Shown: positions 9,652 to 19,058 of the stretch, piece by piece
Layout of the letters: each line of letters begins with the position of its first letter
Numbering within the stretch: position 1 is the stretch's first letter
Origin: Agathobacter sp.
GTDB lineage: Bacteria > Bacillota > Clostridia > Lachnospirales > Lachnospiraceae
Direction of reading: 5' to 3'
Assembly (NCBI GenBank): GCA_022769125.1
Contig: JALEKN010000045.1
Location: forward strand, 1-64,000
DNA length: 64,000 nt
The notes under the pieces: generated by a model
What the model saw: the letters and a program-made list of their open reading frames with translations, nothing else
What the model was told of the DNA's origin: nothing
Database searches by the model: none
Program-made: the position numbers and the translations under genes

Positions 9652-9672
9652 TACCTGCAGATCTGGCAGGTA
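9652..9672 (+). promoter_or_regulatory. Inverted repeat in the his operon leader
   Basis: Perfect 7-bp arms TACCTGC (9652-9658) and GCAGGTA (9666-9672) with a 7-nt centre, ending four bases before the AGGAG of hisZ. It is not followed by a T-run, so it is not a terminator. It could be a repressor operator or a small RNA hairpin that affects initiation. The regulator is unknown; the leader looks too short for a T-box. Confidence 0.45.
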
Positions 9673-9686
9673 CAACAGGAGTATTT

Positions 9687-10871
9687 ATGAGAGATGAATT
9701 ATTACATACCCCAGACGGCGTTCGCGACATCTACAATGGTGAATGTACCAAAAAGCTGATCATACAGGAGAAGCTTCATCAAGTTCTCCTACGATACGGA
9801 TACCACGATATTCAGACTCCGACATTTGAATTTTTTGATATTTTCGGAAGAGAGATCGGCACAACTCCGTCAAAGAATTTGTATAAATTTTTTGACAAAG
9901 AGGGAAACACTTTGGTGCTTCGTCCCGATTTTACCCCATCTATTGCACGGAGTGCTGCAAAATACTATGTGGATGAAGATATGCCTATCAAATTGTGTTA
10001 TATGGGCAATACCTTCGTAAACCATTCCGACTATAAAGGAAGATTGAAAGAGACAACACAATGTGGTGCCGAATTGATGGGAGAGTCAGCAACTTCCTCC
10101 GACGCCGAGATATTGGCGATGGTGGTAGAATGTCTGCGTTCCTGCTGTTTGAAAGAGTTTCAGATTTCTGTCGGACACACACAGTTTTTAAATGGTCTGT
10201 TAAATGCAGCCGGACTTACCGATGAGAGCGTCAAAGAAATACGGGAGCTTCTTTTTAACAAGAATTTCCTCGGCGTTGAAGAATACATTCAGCCGCTTTC
10301 CATCAGTGATAAGCTTAAATATCTGTTTCAGTTGCTTGGCAATTTTAATATTTCTTTAAGCGAACTTGAAGCCTCCAGGGATTATGCAGCAGATTATCCG
10401 CAGATTGCAGATGCAATCGACCATCTGATTGAGCTTTATTCATATCTGCAAATATATGGAATCGAAAAGTATGTCTCCTTTGAACTTGGCATCTTAAGCG
10501 ATTACCAATATTATACCGGAATTATTTTTTCCGGATATACGTATGGTACCGGAGAACCAATCGTCAAAGGCGGACGCTATGATAAATTGCTCAGTTACTT
10601 CGGAAAGAATACGCCGGCCATTGGATTTGCCATCGTAGTTGATCAGCTGATGGCAGCAATCACCAGACAAAAGATAGAAATTGACACCACAAACAATTCT
10701 GCTCTTTTGGTTTTCTATCCGGAGAATTCAGCCGAGGCAATACGCAAGGCAATGGTACTTCGCATGCAGGGAATGCTTGTCCAGACAACCCAGTTTGATG
10801 CAGGAAAGTCAAAGGACGATTATTTCCGATATGCAGTCAAACAGCATATCAGCCGCGTAGAATTTATTTAA
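9687..10871 (+). CDS. hisZ: ATP phosphoribosyltransferase regulatory subunit HisZ
   Basis: HisZ is a catalytically inactive paralogue of histidyl-tRNA synthetase that forms a hetero-octamer with short-form HisG, the first enzyme of histidine synthesis. The 394-aa protein has the class II synthetase fold: an N-terminal TPDGVRDI, motif 2-like [11 protein letters not shown] and the late [12 protein letters not shown]. The anticodon-binding domain of true HisRS is absent or reduced. The short HisG directly downstream confirms the assignment. It is the first gene after the consensus promoter. Confidence 0.95.
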   Translation: MRDELLHTPDGVRDIYNGECTKKLIIQEKLHQVLLRYGYHDIQTPTFEFFDIFGREIGTTPSKNLYKFFDKEGNTLVLRPDFTPSIARSAAKYYVDEDMPIKLCYMGNTFVNHSDYKGRLKETTQCGAELMGESATSSDAEILAMVVECLRSCCLKEFQISVGHTQFLNGLLNAAGLTDESVKEIRELLFNKNFLGVEEYIQPLSISDKLKYLFQLLGNFNISLSELEASRDYAADYPQIADAIDHLIELYSYLQIYGIEKYVSFELGILSDYQYYTGIIFSGYTYGTGEPIVKGGRYDKLLSYFGKNTPAIGFAIVVDQLMAAITRQKIEIDTTNNSALLVFYPENSAEAIRKAMVLRMQGMLVQTTQFDAGKSKDDYFRYAVKQHISRVEFI

Positions 10872-10896
10872 AGACTGCACCTTGGAGGAAGAGAGA

Positions 10897-11541
10897 ATGG
10901 ACGAAAAGCGTTATTTAACTTTTGCACTCGGAAAAGGCCGTCTGGCAAACAAGACAATGGATCTGTTTGAAAAGATCGGAATTACCTGTGAAGAAATCCG
11001 TGACAAAGATACCCGCAAGCTGATTTTTGTAAATGAGAAAATGAAATTAAAATTCTTTCTTGCAAAAGGTCCGGATGTTCCGACATACGTAGAATACGGA
11101 GCAGCTGATATCGGAATTGTCGGCAAAGACACAATTTTGGAAGAAGGTCGCAATATTTATGAGGTTCTTGACCTCGGATATGGGAAATGCCGTATGTGCA
11201 TCTGCGGTCCGGAAAGTGCAAGGGAACTTTTACAGCACCATGAACAGATCCGTGTTGCCACCAAATATCCAAATATCGCAAAGGATTATTTTTACAACAA
11301 AAAACATCAGACCGTCGAGATCATCAAATTGAATGGTTCCATAGAACTCGCACCAATCGTTGGACTTTCTGAGGTGATTTGTGATATTGTAGAAACAGGA
11401 ACTACATTAAAAGAGAACGGACTCATGGTTCTTGAAGAGGTATGTCCGCTGTCTGCACGCGTAGTAGTCAATCAGGTCAGCATGAAGATGGAAAATGAAC
11501 GCATTACAAAGCTGATCCGCGATCTTAAAACAGTTATTTAA
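10897..11541 (+). CDS. hisG: ATP phosphoribosyltransferase catalytic subunit (short form)
   Basis: HisG condenses ATP and PRPP to phosphoribosyl-ATP, the first and feedback-controlled step of histidine synthesis. The 214-aa length is that of the short form, which lacks the C-terminal regulatory domain and needs HisZ. Visible motifs are [11 protein letters not shown] near the N-terminus, [12 protein letters not shown], and the PRPP-binding [15 protein letters not shown] use the ATG at 10897, eight bases after GGAGG; a TTG at 10882 is in frame but has no site of its own. Confidence 0.95.
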   Translation: MDEKRYLTFALGKGRLANKTMDLFEKIGITCEEIRDKDTRKLIFVNEKMKLKFFLAKGPDVPTYVEYGAADIGIVGKDTILEEGRNIYEVLDLGYGKCRMCICGPESARELLQHHEQIRVATKYPNIAKDYFYNKKHQTVEIIKLNGSIELAPIVGLSEVICDIVETGTTLKENGLMVLEEVCPLSARVVVNQVSMKMENERITKLIRDLKTVI

Positions 11542-11567
11542 ACAATAAAAAGAGAGGTCGAACAAAA

Positions 11568-12854
11568 ATGAGAATTGTAGAATTAAATGCTGACTCAAAA
11601 AAAGATTTACTTCAAAATCTGTTAAAGAGAAGCCCTAATAATTATGGTGAATTTGAAGGCCGCGTCAACGACATCATCCAAAATGTCAGAGAGAAAAAGG
11701 ATGAGGCTGTATTCGATTATACCAAGCGTTTTGATGGCGCAGATATAAATGCATCTAACATTTTAGTGACGGAAGAGGAGATCAAAGAAGCCTATGACAA
11801 GGTGGACGAAAAGCTTCTTTCCGTCATCCGTAAAGCACTTGTCAACATAAAAAAATACCATGAAAAACAGATGCAAAACTCATGGTTTACCTGTGAGGAT
11901 GGCATCATTCTTGGACAGAAAGTCACTCCACTAAATGTTGCCGGAGTATATGTTCCGGGCGGAAAAGCAGTATATCCGTCATCAGTTCTTATGAATGTCC
12001 TTCCTGCAAAGGTAGCCGGAGTGCCACGTATCGTTATGTGTACCCCTCCCGGAAAGGACGGAAAAGTTTATCCTTCCACACTTGTTGCAGCAAAAGAAGC
12101 CGGTGTTGATGAGATTTATAAAGTCGGCGGAGCACAGGCAATTGCTGCCATGGCATTCGGCACAGAAAGTATCCCAAATGTTGACAAAATTGTCGGACCG
12201 GGAAACATCTATGTTGCACTTGCCAAAAAGGCCGTGTTCGGTTATGTCAGCATTGACTCCATTGCAGGTCCGAGTGAGATTCTTGTACTTGCGGACGAGA
12301 CAGCAAATGCCCGCTATGTGGCAGCTGATCTGTTGTCCCAGGCAGAGCACGATGAAATGGCCTCTGCAATTCTGATCACAACAAGCCATGAACTTGCAAG
12401 GCAGGTGTCCCAGGAAGTGGATGCTTTTGTTTCCGTTCTCTCCCGCAAGGAGATCATACAGAAATCATTGGATAATTATGGATATATTCTCGTTGCGCCA
12501 ACGATGGATGACGCGATTGATGCAACAAATGAAATAGCATCCGAGCATATGGAGATTGTTACAAAGGATCCTTTCCATGTTATGACACGCATCAAAAATG
12601 CCGGTGCAATTTTCATCGGAGAGTATTCTTCGGAACCACTCGGCGACTACTTTGCCGGACCAAACCACGTACTTCCGACAAACGGCACTGCGAAATTCTT
12701 CTCCGCATTATCTGTGGATGATTTTATTAAAAAATCAAGTATCATCTCTTATTCCAGAGAAGCGCTTGCGCCGATTCATAAGGATATTGAGACTTTTGCA
12801 GAATGTGAGCAGCTGACCGCTCACGCGAACTCCATCCGTGTGCGCTTTGAATAA
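11568..12854 (+). CDS. hisD: Histidinol dehydrogenase
   Basis: HisD is a zinc- and NAD-dependent enzyme that oxidises L-histidinol to L-histidine in two steps, the end of the pathway. It is 428 aa, the normal length. Conserved segments include VAGVYVPGGKAVYPSSVLMN, KVGGAQAIAAMAFGT, VGPGNIYVALAK, DLLSQAEHDEMA (Zn ligands Gln and His) and GPNHVLPT. An AGAGAGG site precedes the ATG. Confidence 0.97.
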   Translation: MRIVELNADSKKDLLQNLLKRSPNNYGEFEGRVNDIIQNVREKKDEAVFDYTKRFDGADINASNILVTEEEIKEAYDKVDEKLLSVIRKALVNIKKYHEKQMQNSWFTCEDGIILGQKVTPLNVAGVYVPGGKAVYPSSVLMNVLPAKVAGVPRIVMCTPPGKDGKVYPSTLVAAKEAGVDEIYKVGGAQAIAAMAFGTESIPNVDKIVGPGNIYVALAKKAVFGYVSIDSIAGPSEILVLADETANARYVAADLLSQAEHDEMASAILITTSHELARQVSQEVDAFVSVLSRKEIIQKSLDNYGYILVAPTMDDAIDATNEIASEHMEIVTKDPFHVMTRIKNAGAIFIGEYSSEPLGDYFAGPNHVLPTNGTAKFFSALSVDDFIKKSSIISYSREALAPIHKDIETFAECEQLTAHANSIRVRFE

Positions 12855-12881
12855 TTGCGGTATAATAAACGAGGTATAGTT

Positions 12882-13472
12882 ATGTCAGAACGAATTTCAA
12901 AATTGACGCGAAAGACAAAGGAAACCGACATTGCAATTTCTTTTTCTATCGATGGAAGCGGAAAAAGCCAGATCAATACCGGAATCGGTTTCTTTAATCA
13001 TATGCTTGAAGGCTTTGCGAGACATGGTTTCTTTGATCTTGAGGTAAACTGCGAGGGAGATCTTGCAGTCGACTGCCACCATACCATCGAAGACTGTGGC
13101 ATCGTACTTGGAAATACAATCAAAAATGCGCTCGGTGACAAGAAGGGAATCAAGCGTTACGGAAGTTGTATCCTGCCAATGGATGAGACTCTTGTTCTCT
13201 GTGCTATTGATCTGTCCGGAAGACCATATTTGAATTTTGAAGCGGATTTTACCGTTGAAAAAGTGGGATATATGGATACCGAGATGGTAAAGGAGTTTTT
13301 TTATGCAATTTCTTATACTGCCGGAATGAATCTTCATATCAAAGTGTTAAACAGTGGCAACAATCATCATATGGTAGAGGCCATGTTTAAGGCTTTTGCA
13401 CGCGCTCTTGACGAGGCGACAACCATTGACCCTCGTATCACCGACATTTTATCAACGAAAGGAAGCTTATAA
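12882..13472 (+). CDS. hisB: Imidazoleglycerol-phosphate dehydratase
   Basis: This manganese-dependent enzyme dehydrates imidazoleglycerol phosphate to imidazole-acetol phosphate. It is monofunctional, 196 aa, and lacks the phosphatase domain of the E. coli protein. Metal-binding motifs are [14 protein letters not shown] and [11 protein letters not shown], with [14 protein letters not shown] near the N-terminus. The ATG at 12882 is preceded by GAGG; an in-frame start at 12855, abutting hisD, has no site. Confidence 0.95.
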   Translation: MSERISKLTRKTKETDIAISFSIDGSGKSQINTGIGFFNHMLEGFARHGFFDLEVNCEGDLAVDCHHTIEDCGIVLGNTIKNALGDKKGIKRYGSCILPMDETLVLCAIDLSGRPYLNFEADFTVEKVGYMDTEMVKEFFYAISYTAGMNLHIKVLNSGNNHHMVEAMFKAFARALDEATTIDPRITDILSTKGSL

Positions 13473-13473
13473 T

Positions 13474-14754
13474 ATGGAACAAAAAAATATTGTGGCAACC
13501 TTATACTTAAAGAATGGCAAAGCCGTGCGCTCATTTGATGACTTTACCGAGATTGAGAATGTCTACGATTTATGCCGTCTGTACAATGACAGCGGAATCG
13601 ATAAGATCATTATCTTTGATCTTTCTACCGATGACGATGAGCATGCCAAAAACATCAATACAATTAAGATCATCAACCGCAACATCAGCATTAAGGTATG
13701 CGCCGGCGGTAACATTAATCGTATTGAGGATGTTAAGAAATTACTTTATGCAGGCTGCCTTCAGGTTATCATCAACGGTTCAAAGCCGGGAAGTGTAGAG
13801 CTTGCCGATGAAGCAAGTGAACGTTTTGGCAAAGACCGTATCCTTGTTTCGGTATCTACCGTTGACTTTTTATTTAAACATCAGAAGGGACTTGAAGATG
13901 TTATTCATGAACTGCTGGTTCTGAATATGGATATCATGGATGCAATCGAAAACATCACAACCGTTCCTTATGTTGTTAATATGCCAGAATTCGACTATAA
14001 CACAATTGTAAAGATGTTAAAGCGGAGTACCATCCGGGGGATTGCCGGCAATTTTATCAATGATCCAACCACGGACATTATGAAATTAAAATCCCGTCTG
14101 TCCGCCGATGGTATTAAAATGGATAATTTTGCCCCGGATCTTAAATGGTCAGACCTTAAGTTAAATTCAGATGGAATGGTTCCTGTAATCGTTCAGGATT
14201 ATCGTACCGATGAGGTATTAATGCTTGCGTACATGAATGAAGAAGCATTTAATACAACCATTAATATTGGCAAAATGACCTATTACAGCAGAAGCCGGCA
14301 GGAATTGTGGACCAAAGGATTAACTTCCGGACATATCCAATATGTAAAATCATTGACGGCAGACTGTGATTTTGATACCATTCTTGCGAAGGTTTCCCAA
14401 GTGGGAGCAGCATGCCATACCGGAAACCGTTCCTGCTTTTTTAACAACATTGTCAAAAAAGAATGCATTGAGAAGAATCCACTTAAAGTATTTGAAGAAG
14501 TTTACGCAACCATCGCAGACCGCAAGGAAACTCCAAAGGATGGGTCGTACACGAATTACCTGTTTGACCAGGGCATTGACAATATCCTGAAGAAGCTTGG
14601 AGAAGAGTGCACAGAGATTGTGATTGCTGCCAAAAATCCGGGTGAAAACGAGATCAAATATGAAATATCTGATTATATGTATCATCTGATGGTTCTGATG
14701 GTAGCAAAAGGCGTTACCTGGGAGGATATCACAAACGAACTTGCACAACGATAA
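13474..14754 (+). CDS. hisI: Fusion: degenerate HisA/HisF-like barrel + HisI + HisE
   Basis: This 426-aa protein should perform steps 2 and 3 of histidine synthesis: HisE pyrophosphohydrolase on phosphoribosyl-ATP and HisI cyclohydrolase on phosphoribosyl-AMP. Residues ~1-215 resemble the HisA/HisF (beta-alpha)8 barrel: the start [17 protein letters not shown] aligns with IIACLDVKDGRVVKG of HisF, and IIIFDL and CAGGNI match later strands. The catalytic Asp of strand 1 is Tyr11, and the second catalytic Asp position is Ser (about S128), so this domain should be inactive as HisA or HisF. HisI (~216-328) keeps the zinc cysteines C298, C314 and C321; HisE (~335-426) keeps [13 protein letters not shown] and [10 protein letters not shown]. 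Genes for hisA, hisC, hisF and hisH are not in this window. Confidence 0.88.
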   Translation: MEQKNIVATLYLKNGKAVRSFDDFTEIENVYDLCRLYNDSGIDKIIIFDLSTDDDEHAKNINTIKIINRNISIKVCAGGNINRIEDVKKLLYAGCLQVIINGSKPGSVELADEASERFGKDRILVSVSTVDFLFKHQKGLEDVIHELLVLNMDIMDAIENITTVPYVVNMPEFDYNTIVKMLKRSTIRGIAGNFINDPTTDIMKLKSRLSADGIKMDNFAPDLKWSDLKLNSDGMVPVIVQDYRTDEVLMLAYMNEEAFNTTINIGKMTYYSRSRQELWTKGLTSGHIQYVKSLTADCDFDTILAKVSQVGAACHTGNRSCFFNNIVKKECIEKNPLKVFEEVYATIADRKETPKDGSYTNYLFDQGIDNILKKLGEECTEIVIAAKNPGENEIKYEISDYMYHLMVLMVAKGVTWEDITNELAQR

Positions 14755-14779
14755 TACGATACAAGTTAGGAAAAAAGAC

Positions 14780-16648
14780 ATGACAAAATTAGCATTAAGC
14801 GATGAAATACTGATGCAGATTGATAAGCCTGCCCGTTATATTGGCAATGAACTGAATGCGGTAAAGAAAAACAAAGCGGATGTTGACATCCGCTTTGCTA
14901 TGTGTTTTCCGGATGTTTATGAAATCGGCATGTCACATTTAGGCATTCAGATTCTCTACGATATGTTCAACAAACGAAGCGATACCTGGTGTGAGAGAGT
15001 ATATTCCCCATGGCCGGATTTACACGCCATTATGAAAGAACAGAATATTCCTCTGTTTGGACTCGAATCGCAGGAGCCGTTAAAAGAGTTTGATTTTATC
15101 GGAATTACGCTCCAATATGAAATGTGCTACACCAATATTCTGCAGATTCTTGATCTGTCTCAGGTTCCGCTTTTATCCAAAGACCGCACGAATGATGATC
15201 CAATCGTCATTGGTGGTGGTCCATGTTCTTATAACCCGGAGCCAATCGCAGATTTCTTTGACATTTTCTATATCGGGGAAGGCGAAGTTGTATACGGTAA
15301 GCTGTTAGAACTTTACAAGGAACATAAAAAGGGCTGCTATGACCGGGCTGCTTTTCTGCATGATGCGGCAAAGATTCCGGGATTGTATGTTCCTGCCTTA
15401 TACGAGGTCACATATAGGGAGGACAATACAATTGCGGCTTTTACACCGATTTATGACGATATTCCTCATACCATAAAAAAACAGGTTGAAATGCAGCTTT
15501 CTGAGGCTGTATACCCTGAGAAGCCGGTTGTTCCGTTTATCAAGGCAACCCAGGATCGTATTGTTCTTGAAATCCAGCGCGGCTGCATCCGTGGCTGTCG
15601 TTTCTGTCAGGCCGGTATGATCTACCGTCCGAACAGGGAGAAACGTGTCAGCGATTTGAAGGAAAAAGCACGTCAGATGATACGTAATACCGGATACGAG
15701 GAGATTTCCCTCAGTTCGCTTAGTTCCTCCGATTATAAAGAATTGCCGGAACTTTTAGACTTTTTGATGGATGAATGCAAGGATCAGCATATCAACATTT
15801 CCCTGCCTTCTTTGCGAATAGACGCATTTTCACTTGATGTCATGAGTAAGGTGCAGGATGTCAAAAAAAGCAGTCTTACCTTTGCTCCTGAGGCTGGTTC
15901 CCAGCGCATGCGAAATGTCATTAATAAAGGCCTTACCGTTGAGAATATCTTAGGTGGTGCCGAAGAGGCATTTAAAGGTGGCTGGAACAAGGTAAAGCTA
16001 TACTTTATGCTTGGACTTCCGACTGAGACAGAAGAAGATATGCGTGCAATTCCGGAACTTGCCAACGACATTGCAGCTTTATACTATGACACAGTTCCAA
16101 AGGAACAGCGTAATGGTAAATGCCAGGTTACGATCAGTACCTCTTTCTTTGTTCCAAAGCCATTTACTCCATTCCAGTGGGCAGGAATGTTCACGCCGGA
16201 TGACTATCTGGGCCGTGCCAAAATCGTAAATGATCACTTAAAGGAGCAGTTAAATCACAAAAGTATCCGTTACAATTGGCATGAGGCCGATGTTACGGTT
16301 CTTGAAGGTCTCCTCGCAAGAGGTGACCGCCGTGTGGCAAAAGCGATTCTTTATGTATACGAGCATGGTGGATTCTTCGACGCGTGGCGTGAAATTTTTG
16401 ATTATAACCGCTGGCTTGAAGCATTTGAAGCGTGTGGGCTCTCCATTGATTTCTACGCTTTGCGTGAACGTCCGCTCGACGAGATCCTGCCTTGGGATTT
16501 TATCGATATCGGCGTGACCAAGGAATTTATGATCCGGGAATGGAATCAGGCACACAAGGAGACTGTTACTCCGAACTGCCGCATGCGTTGTTCCGGATGT
16601 GGAGCAAAAGAATTCCACGGAGGTGTCTGCTATGAAGATAAGAATTAA
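14780..16648 (+). CDS. TIGR03960-type B12-binding-like radical SAM protein
   Basis: A 622-aa radical SAM protein with an N-terminal cobalamin-binding-like region (about residues 20-190) and a radical-SAM core with IQRGCIRGCRFCQAG (CxxxCxxC). Other conserved segments are LSLSSSDY-like LSSLSSSDYKELPE, FAPEAGSQRMRNVINKG and YFMLGLPTETEEDM. The reaction is unknown. In Clostridia it is regularly followed by the TIGR03936-type protein and RNase E/G, as here. I start at ATG 14780 with AGGA upstream rather than the ATG at 14741 inside hisI. The stop region ends in a Cys-rich tail (CRMRCSGCGAKEF) that may bind metal. Confidence 0.9.
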   Translation: MTKLALSDEILMQIDKPARYIGNELNAVKKNKADVDIRFAMCFPDVYEIGMSHLGIQILYDMFNKRSDTWCERVYSPWPDLHAIMKEQNIPLFGLESQEPLKEFDFIGITLQYEMCYTNILQILDLSQVPLLSKDRTNDDPIVIGGGPCSYNPEPIADFFDIFYIGEGEVVYGKLLELYKEHKKGCYDRAAFLHDAAKIPGLYVPALYEVTYREDNTIAAFTPIYDDIPHTIKKQVEMQLSEAVYPEKPVVPFIKATQDRIVLEIQRGCIRGCRFCQAGMIYRPNREKRVSDLKEKARQMIRNTGYEEISLSSLSSSDYKELPELLDFLMDECKDQHINISLPSLRIDAFSLDVMSKVQDVKKSSLTFAPEAGSQRMRNVINKGLTVENILGGAEEAFKGGWNKVKLYFMLGLPTETEEDMRAIPELANDIAALYYDTVPKEQRNGKCQVTISTSFFVPKPFTPFQWAGMFTPDDYLGRAKIVNDHLKEQLNHKSIRYNWHEADVTVLEGLLARGDRRVAKAILYVYEHGGFFDAWREIFDYNRWLEAFEACGLSIDFYALRERPLDEILPWDFIDIGVTKEFMIREWNQAHKETVTPNCRMRCSGCGAKEFHGGVCYEDKN

Positions 16649-17354
16649 GTTCCGCCGGTTCGGTACGATGAAGTTTCTCGGTCACTTAGACCTTATGCGT
16701 TATTTCCAGAAGGCAGTTCGCCGTGCACAGATTGACATCTGTTATTCAGAGGGATATTCACCGCATCAGATCATGTCCTTTGCCGCACCGCTCGGGGTTG
16801 GAATCACAAGTGACGGAGAGTATTTTGATATTGAAGTAAACAGTACAATGAGCACAAAGCAGGCACTTGAAGCGCTTAACGCAACGATGGTTGAGGGAAT
16901 TGAAGTCACCGGATATGTGGCACTTCCCGACAATGCCAAAACTGCTATGGCGATCGTTGCCGCAGCGGATTACCGTCTGACATTTAAAGATGGCTACGAG
17001 AGTCCCTGCAGTGTCTTAGAATGGCAGGAACACATCCAGACACTGTTTACAGAGCAGGGTTCCTTTACCATCTTAAAGAAAACCAAGAAAAGCGAACGCG
17101 AAGTTGACTTAAAGCCGCTTGTATACAATTTTTCGGTTGCTGAGGATGAAAATGGAAAGCCTGCATTTTTCCTTCAGGTTTCCACCGGAAGTATCGACAA
17201 CATCAAACCTGAACTGGTGCTTGCATCCTTATATGAAAAACTCGGTTACATCTATGATGAGCGTGCGATCCAGATCCACCGCCTTGAGGTTTACACAAGA
17301 GATGATGCCGGAGCACTTGTATCGCTTTTGGCTCTCGGCACTCCGGTCGAATAA
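16632..17354 (+). CDS. TIGR03936-type radical SAM-associated protein
   Basis: A 240-aa partner of the preceding radical SAM protein; in some genomes the two are fused. The conserved N-terminus IRIKFRRFGTMKFLGHLDLMR and SYSPHQIMSFAAPLGVGI-like segments (about residues 30-57) identify the family. It has no cluster motif of its own. The ATG at 16632 lies inside the upstream gene (17-bp overlap) and has GGAGG ten bases before it, so translation is probably coupled. A role in tRNA or RNA modification is only a guess from context. Confidence 0.88.
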   Translation: MKIRIKFRRFGTMKFLGHLDLMRYFQKAVRRAQIDICYSEGYSPHQIMSFAAPLGVGITSDGEYFDIEVNSTMSTKQALEALNATMVEGIEVTGYVALPDNAKTAMAIVAAADYRLTFKDGYESPCSVLEWQEHIQTLFTEQGSFTILKKTKKSEREVDLKPLVYNFSVAEDENGKPAFFLQVSTGSIDNIKPELVLASLYEKLGYIYDERAIQIHRLEVYTRDDAGALVSLLALGTPVE

Positions 17355-17387
17355 CTGCTATACCGTATATCGTAAGAAGAAATAATC

Positions 17388-18629
17388 ATGAAACGACTTG
17401 CCATAACAAATGTTACGATCAAAGAGAAAAACTATCTAGCATATATAGCGTTGAATGAGCGGAGGGACTTTGTGGACTTCCAGCTGTATCCCTCCGATGG
17501 CACTTCCCTGACCGGAAGCATCGTGATCGGGCGTGTGGATCATGTTGTCGTCAATATCTCTGCCGCGTTTGTCCGCGTTACGCCGGAGATCACCGGATAT
17601 CTGCCGCTTTCGGAGCTTTCAAACGCTGTTTTTACCAGAAAACAGTCCAAAAATGCACAGATCAGTGAGGGGGATGAACTGCTTGTACAGATCGAGAAGG
17701 ATGCCGTCAAGACGAAGGCTCCTGTTCTTACCACAAAACTTACACTCACCGGACGGTACGCGATCCTTACACGAGGAAATACCACGCTCGGTGTCTCCAA
17801 AAAGATCGAGGCTGTAAAGCGCCAGTTGCTTACCGAGCTGCTTACAGGGGTGGTGACCGACAATATAGATTATAACTATGGGATCGTTCTTCGCACAAAT
17901 GCTGCAAAAATTACGGACGAGGCGATCGAATCCGATCTGTCAGAGCTTACGGACACCTACCGTAATATGCTAGATACCTGTACGCACCTTTCGGCGTATA
18001 CAAAGCTGTATACCCCGATCCCGGATTATCTGCGCCGGTTGCAGACGCTACGCAACTTTGATAGGGCGGTGTTCGATACTGATATATCTTCCGCTACAGG
18101 TAGTGCGGAATACGATGGCATCTATACGGATATCCCACAGGTGTATGAACAGATCCGGACATTTTTGCCCTATATCGATGCTTCACGACTTATCCTGTAT
18201 AACGATCCTGATCTGTCGCTTAGCACGCTTTACAATATTCCCAGCAATATCGAGAAGCTCTTATCCAACAAAATATGGCTGAAATCCGGTGCAAACATTA
18301 TCCTTGAGCAGCTTGAAACGCTCACCTTTATCGATGTCAATTCTGCCAAAAACATGAAAAAGGACAAAAAAGCATTGGCTGTCAACAGAGAAGCTGCCGT
18401 AGAAGCAGCCCGCCAGATAAGACTTCGAAACATCAGTGGTATGATTCTGATTGACTTTATCAATATGGATGACAAAGAGCAGGAGAACTCATTAATCACC
18501 TGTCTGAAAGAGGAGCTGAAAAAGGATGTTGTTCCCTGTCAGTTTATCGATATTACGAAACTTGGGCTGATTGAGCTTACCCGCAAAAAAATCAACAAAT
18601 CTTTAAAAGAAATGGTTGACGTCCAATAG
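17388..18629 (+). CDS. Ribonuclease E/G family protein
   Basis: A 413-aa endoribonuclease of the RNase E/G family, acting in rRNA maturation and mRNA decay. An S1 RNA-binding domain occupies about residues 35-120; the DNase I-like catalytic region contains TFIDVNSA and GMILIDFINM, which carry the two magnesium-binding Asp residues, and LGLIELTRKKINKSL closes the core. The protein stops right after this motif, so the CPxC zinc-link of E. coli RNase E/G is missing. It lies between the radical SAM pair and rplU, the usual clostridial position. Confidence 0.9.
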   Translation: MKRLAITNVTIKEKNYLAYIALNERRDFVDFQLYPSDGTSLTGSIVIGRVDHVVVNISAAFVRVTPEITGYLPLSELSNAVFTRKQSKNAQISEGDELLVQIEKDAVKTKAPVLTTKLTLTGRYAILTRGNTTLGVSKKIEAVKRQLLTELLTGVVTDNIDYNYGIVLRTNAAKITDEAIESDLSELTDTYRNMLDTCTHLSAYTKLYTPIPDYLRRLQTLRNFDRAVFDTDISSATGSAEYDGIYTDIPQVYEQIRTFLPYIDASRLILYNDPDLSLSTLYNIPSNIEKLLSNKIWLKSGANIILEQLETLTFIDVNSAKNMKKDKKALAVNREAAVEAARQIRLRNISGMILIDFINMDDKEQENSLITCLKEELKKDVVPCQFIDITKLGLIELTRKKINKSLKEMVDVQ

Positions 18630-18644
18630 GACATATGCTATTAT
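18616..18644 (+). promoter_or_regulatory. Promoter of rplU-prp-rpmA
   Basis: TTGACG (18616-18621) and TATTAT (18639-18644) are 17 bases apart. The -35 box overlaps the last codons of the RNase E/G gene. Predicted start near 18651. Confidence 0.8.
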
Positions 18645-18650
18645 ACATGA

Positions 18651-18734
18651 GTATGCCGCACAGTGTGGTTTAAAGTCTGTCCATTTTTAGACAGCACCGA
18701 AACTGGCGAGTAATGATAAATAGGAGGTGCCATT
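18651..18734 (+). ncRNA. Probable L21 ribosomal-protein leader
   Basis: The ~84-nt untranslated region before rplU contains two small hairpins: CCGC...GTGG (18656-18668) and CTGTC (18677-18681) with GACAG (18690-18694). Firmicutes carry a known structured L21 leader that mediates autoregulation by a ribosomal protein. The match is by position and hairpin layout only; a covariance-model search would be needed to confirm it. Confidence 0.5.
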
Positions 18735-19043
18735 ATGTACGCAATCATAGCAACAGGTGGTAAACAGTACAAAGTATCCGAAGGCGATATCATTACCATT
18801 GAAAAGCTTGGTGTGGAGGCTGGTGAGAAAGTTACTTTCGATCAGGTCTTAGTTGTAGGCGGAGATGATCTTAAGGTTGGAGCTCCAACCGTTGACGGAG
18901 CATCCGTTGAGGCTTCTGTAGTTAAAGAAGGCAGAGGCAAGAAGGTTATCGTTTACAAGTATAAGAGAAAAACCGGTTACCACAAGAAGAACGGCCACAG
19001 ACAGGCGTTCACACAGGTAAAGATTGAAAAGATCAACGCGTAA
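18735..19043 (+). CDS. rplU: Large ribosomal subunit protein bL21
   Basis: A 102-aa structural protein of the 50S subunit. It starts [18 protein letters not shown] and contains [20 protein letters not shown], both diagnostic of L21. An AGGAGGTG site precedes the ATG. It heads the rplU-prp-rpmA unit, conserved across Firmicutes. Confidence 0.98.
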   Translation: MYAIIATGGKQYKVSEGDIITIEKLGVEAGEKVTFDQVLVVGGDDLKVGAPTVDGASVEASVVKEGRGKKVIVYKYKRKTGYHKKNGHRQAFTQVKIEKINA

Positions 19044-19058
19044 TCGATAGGAATTGTT

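Noticed and set aside
9597-9686. T-box leader for the his operon
   Set aside because: The leader is about 84 nt, much shorter than a T-box, and only one short dyad is seen.
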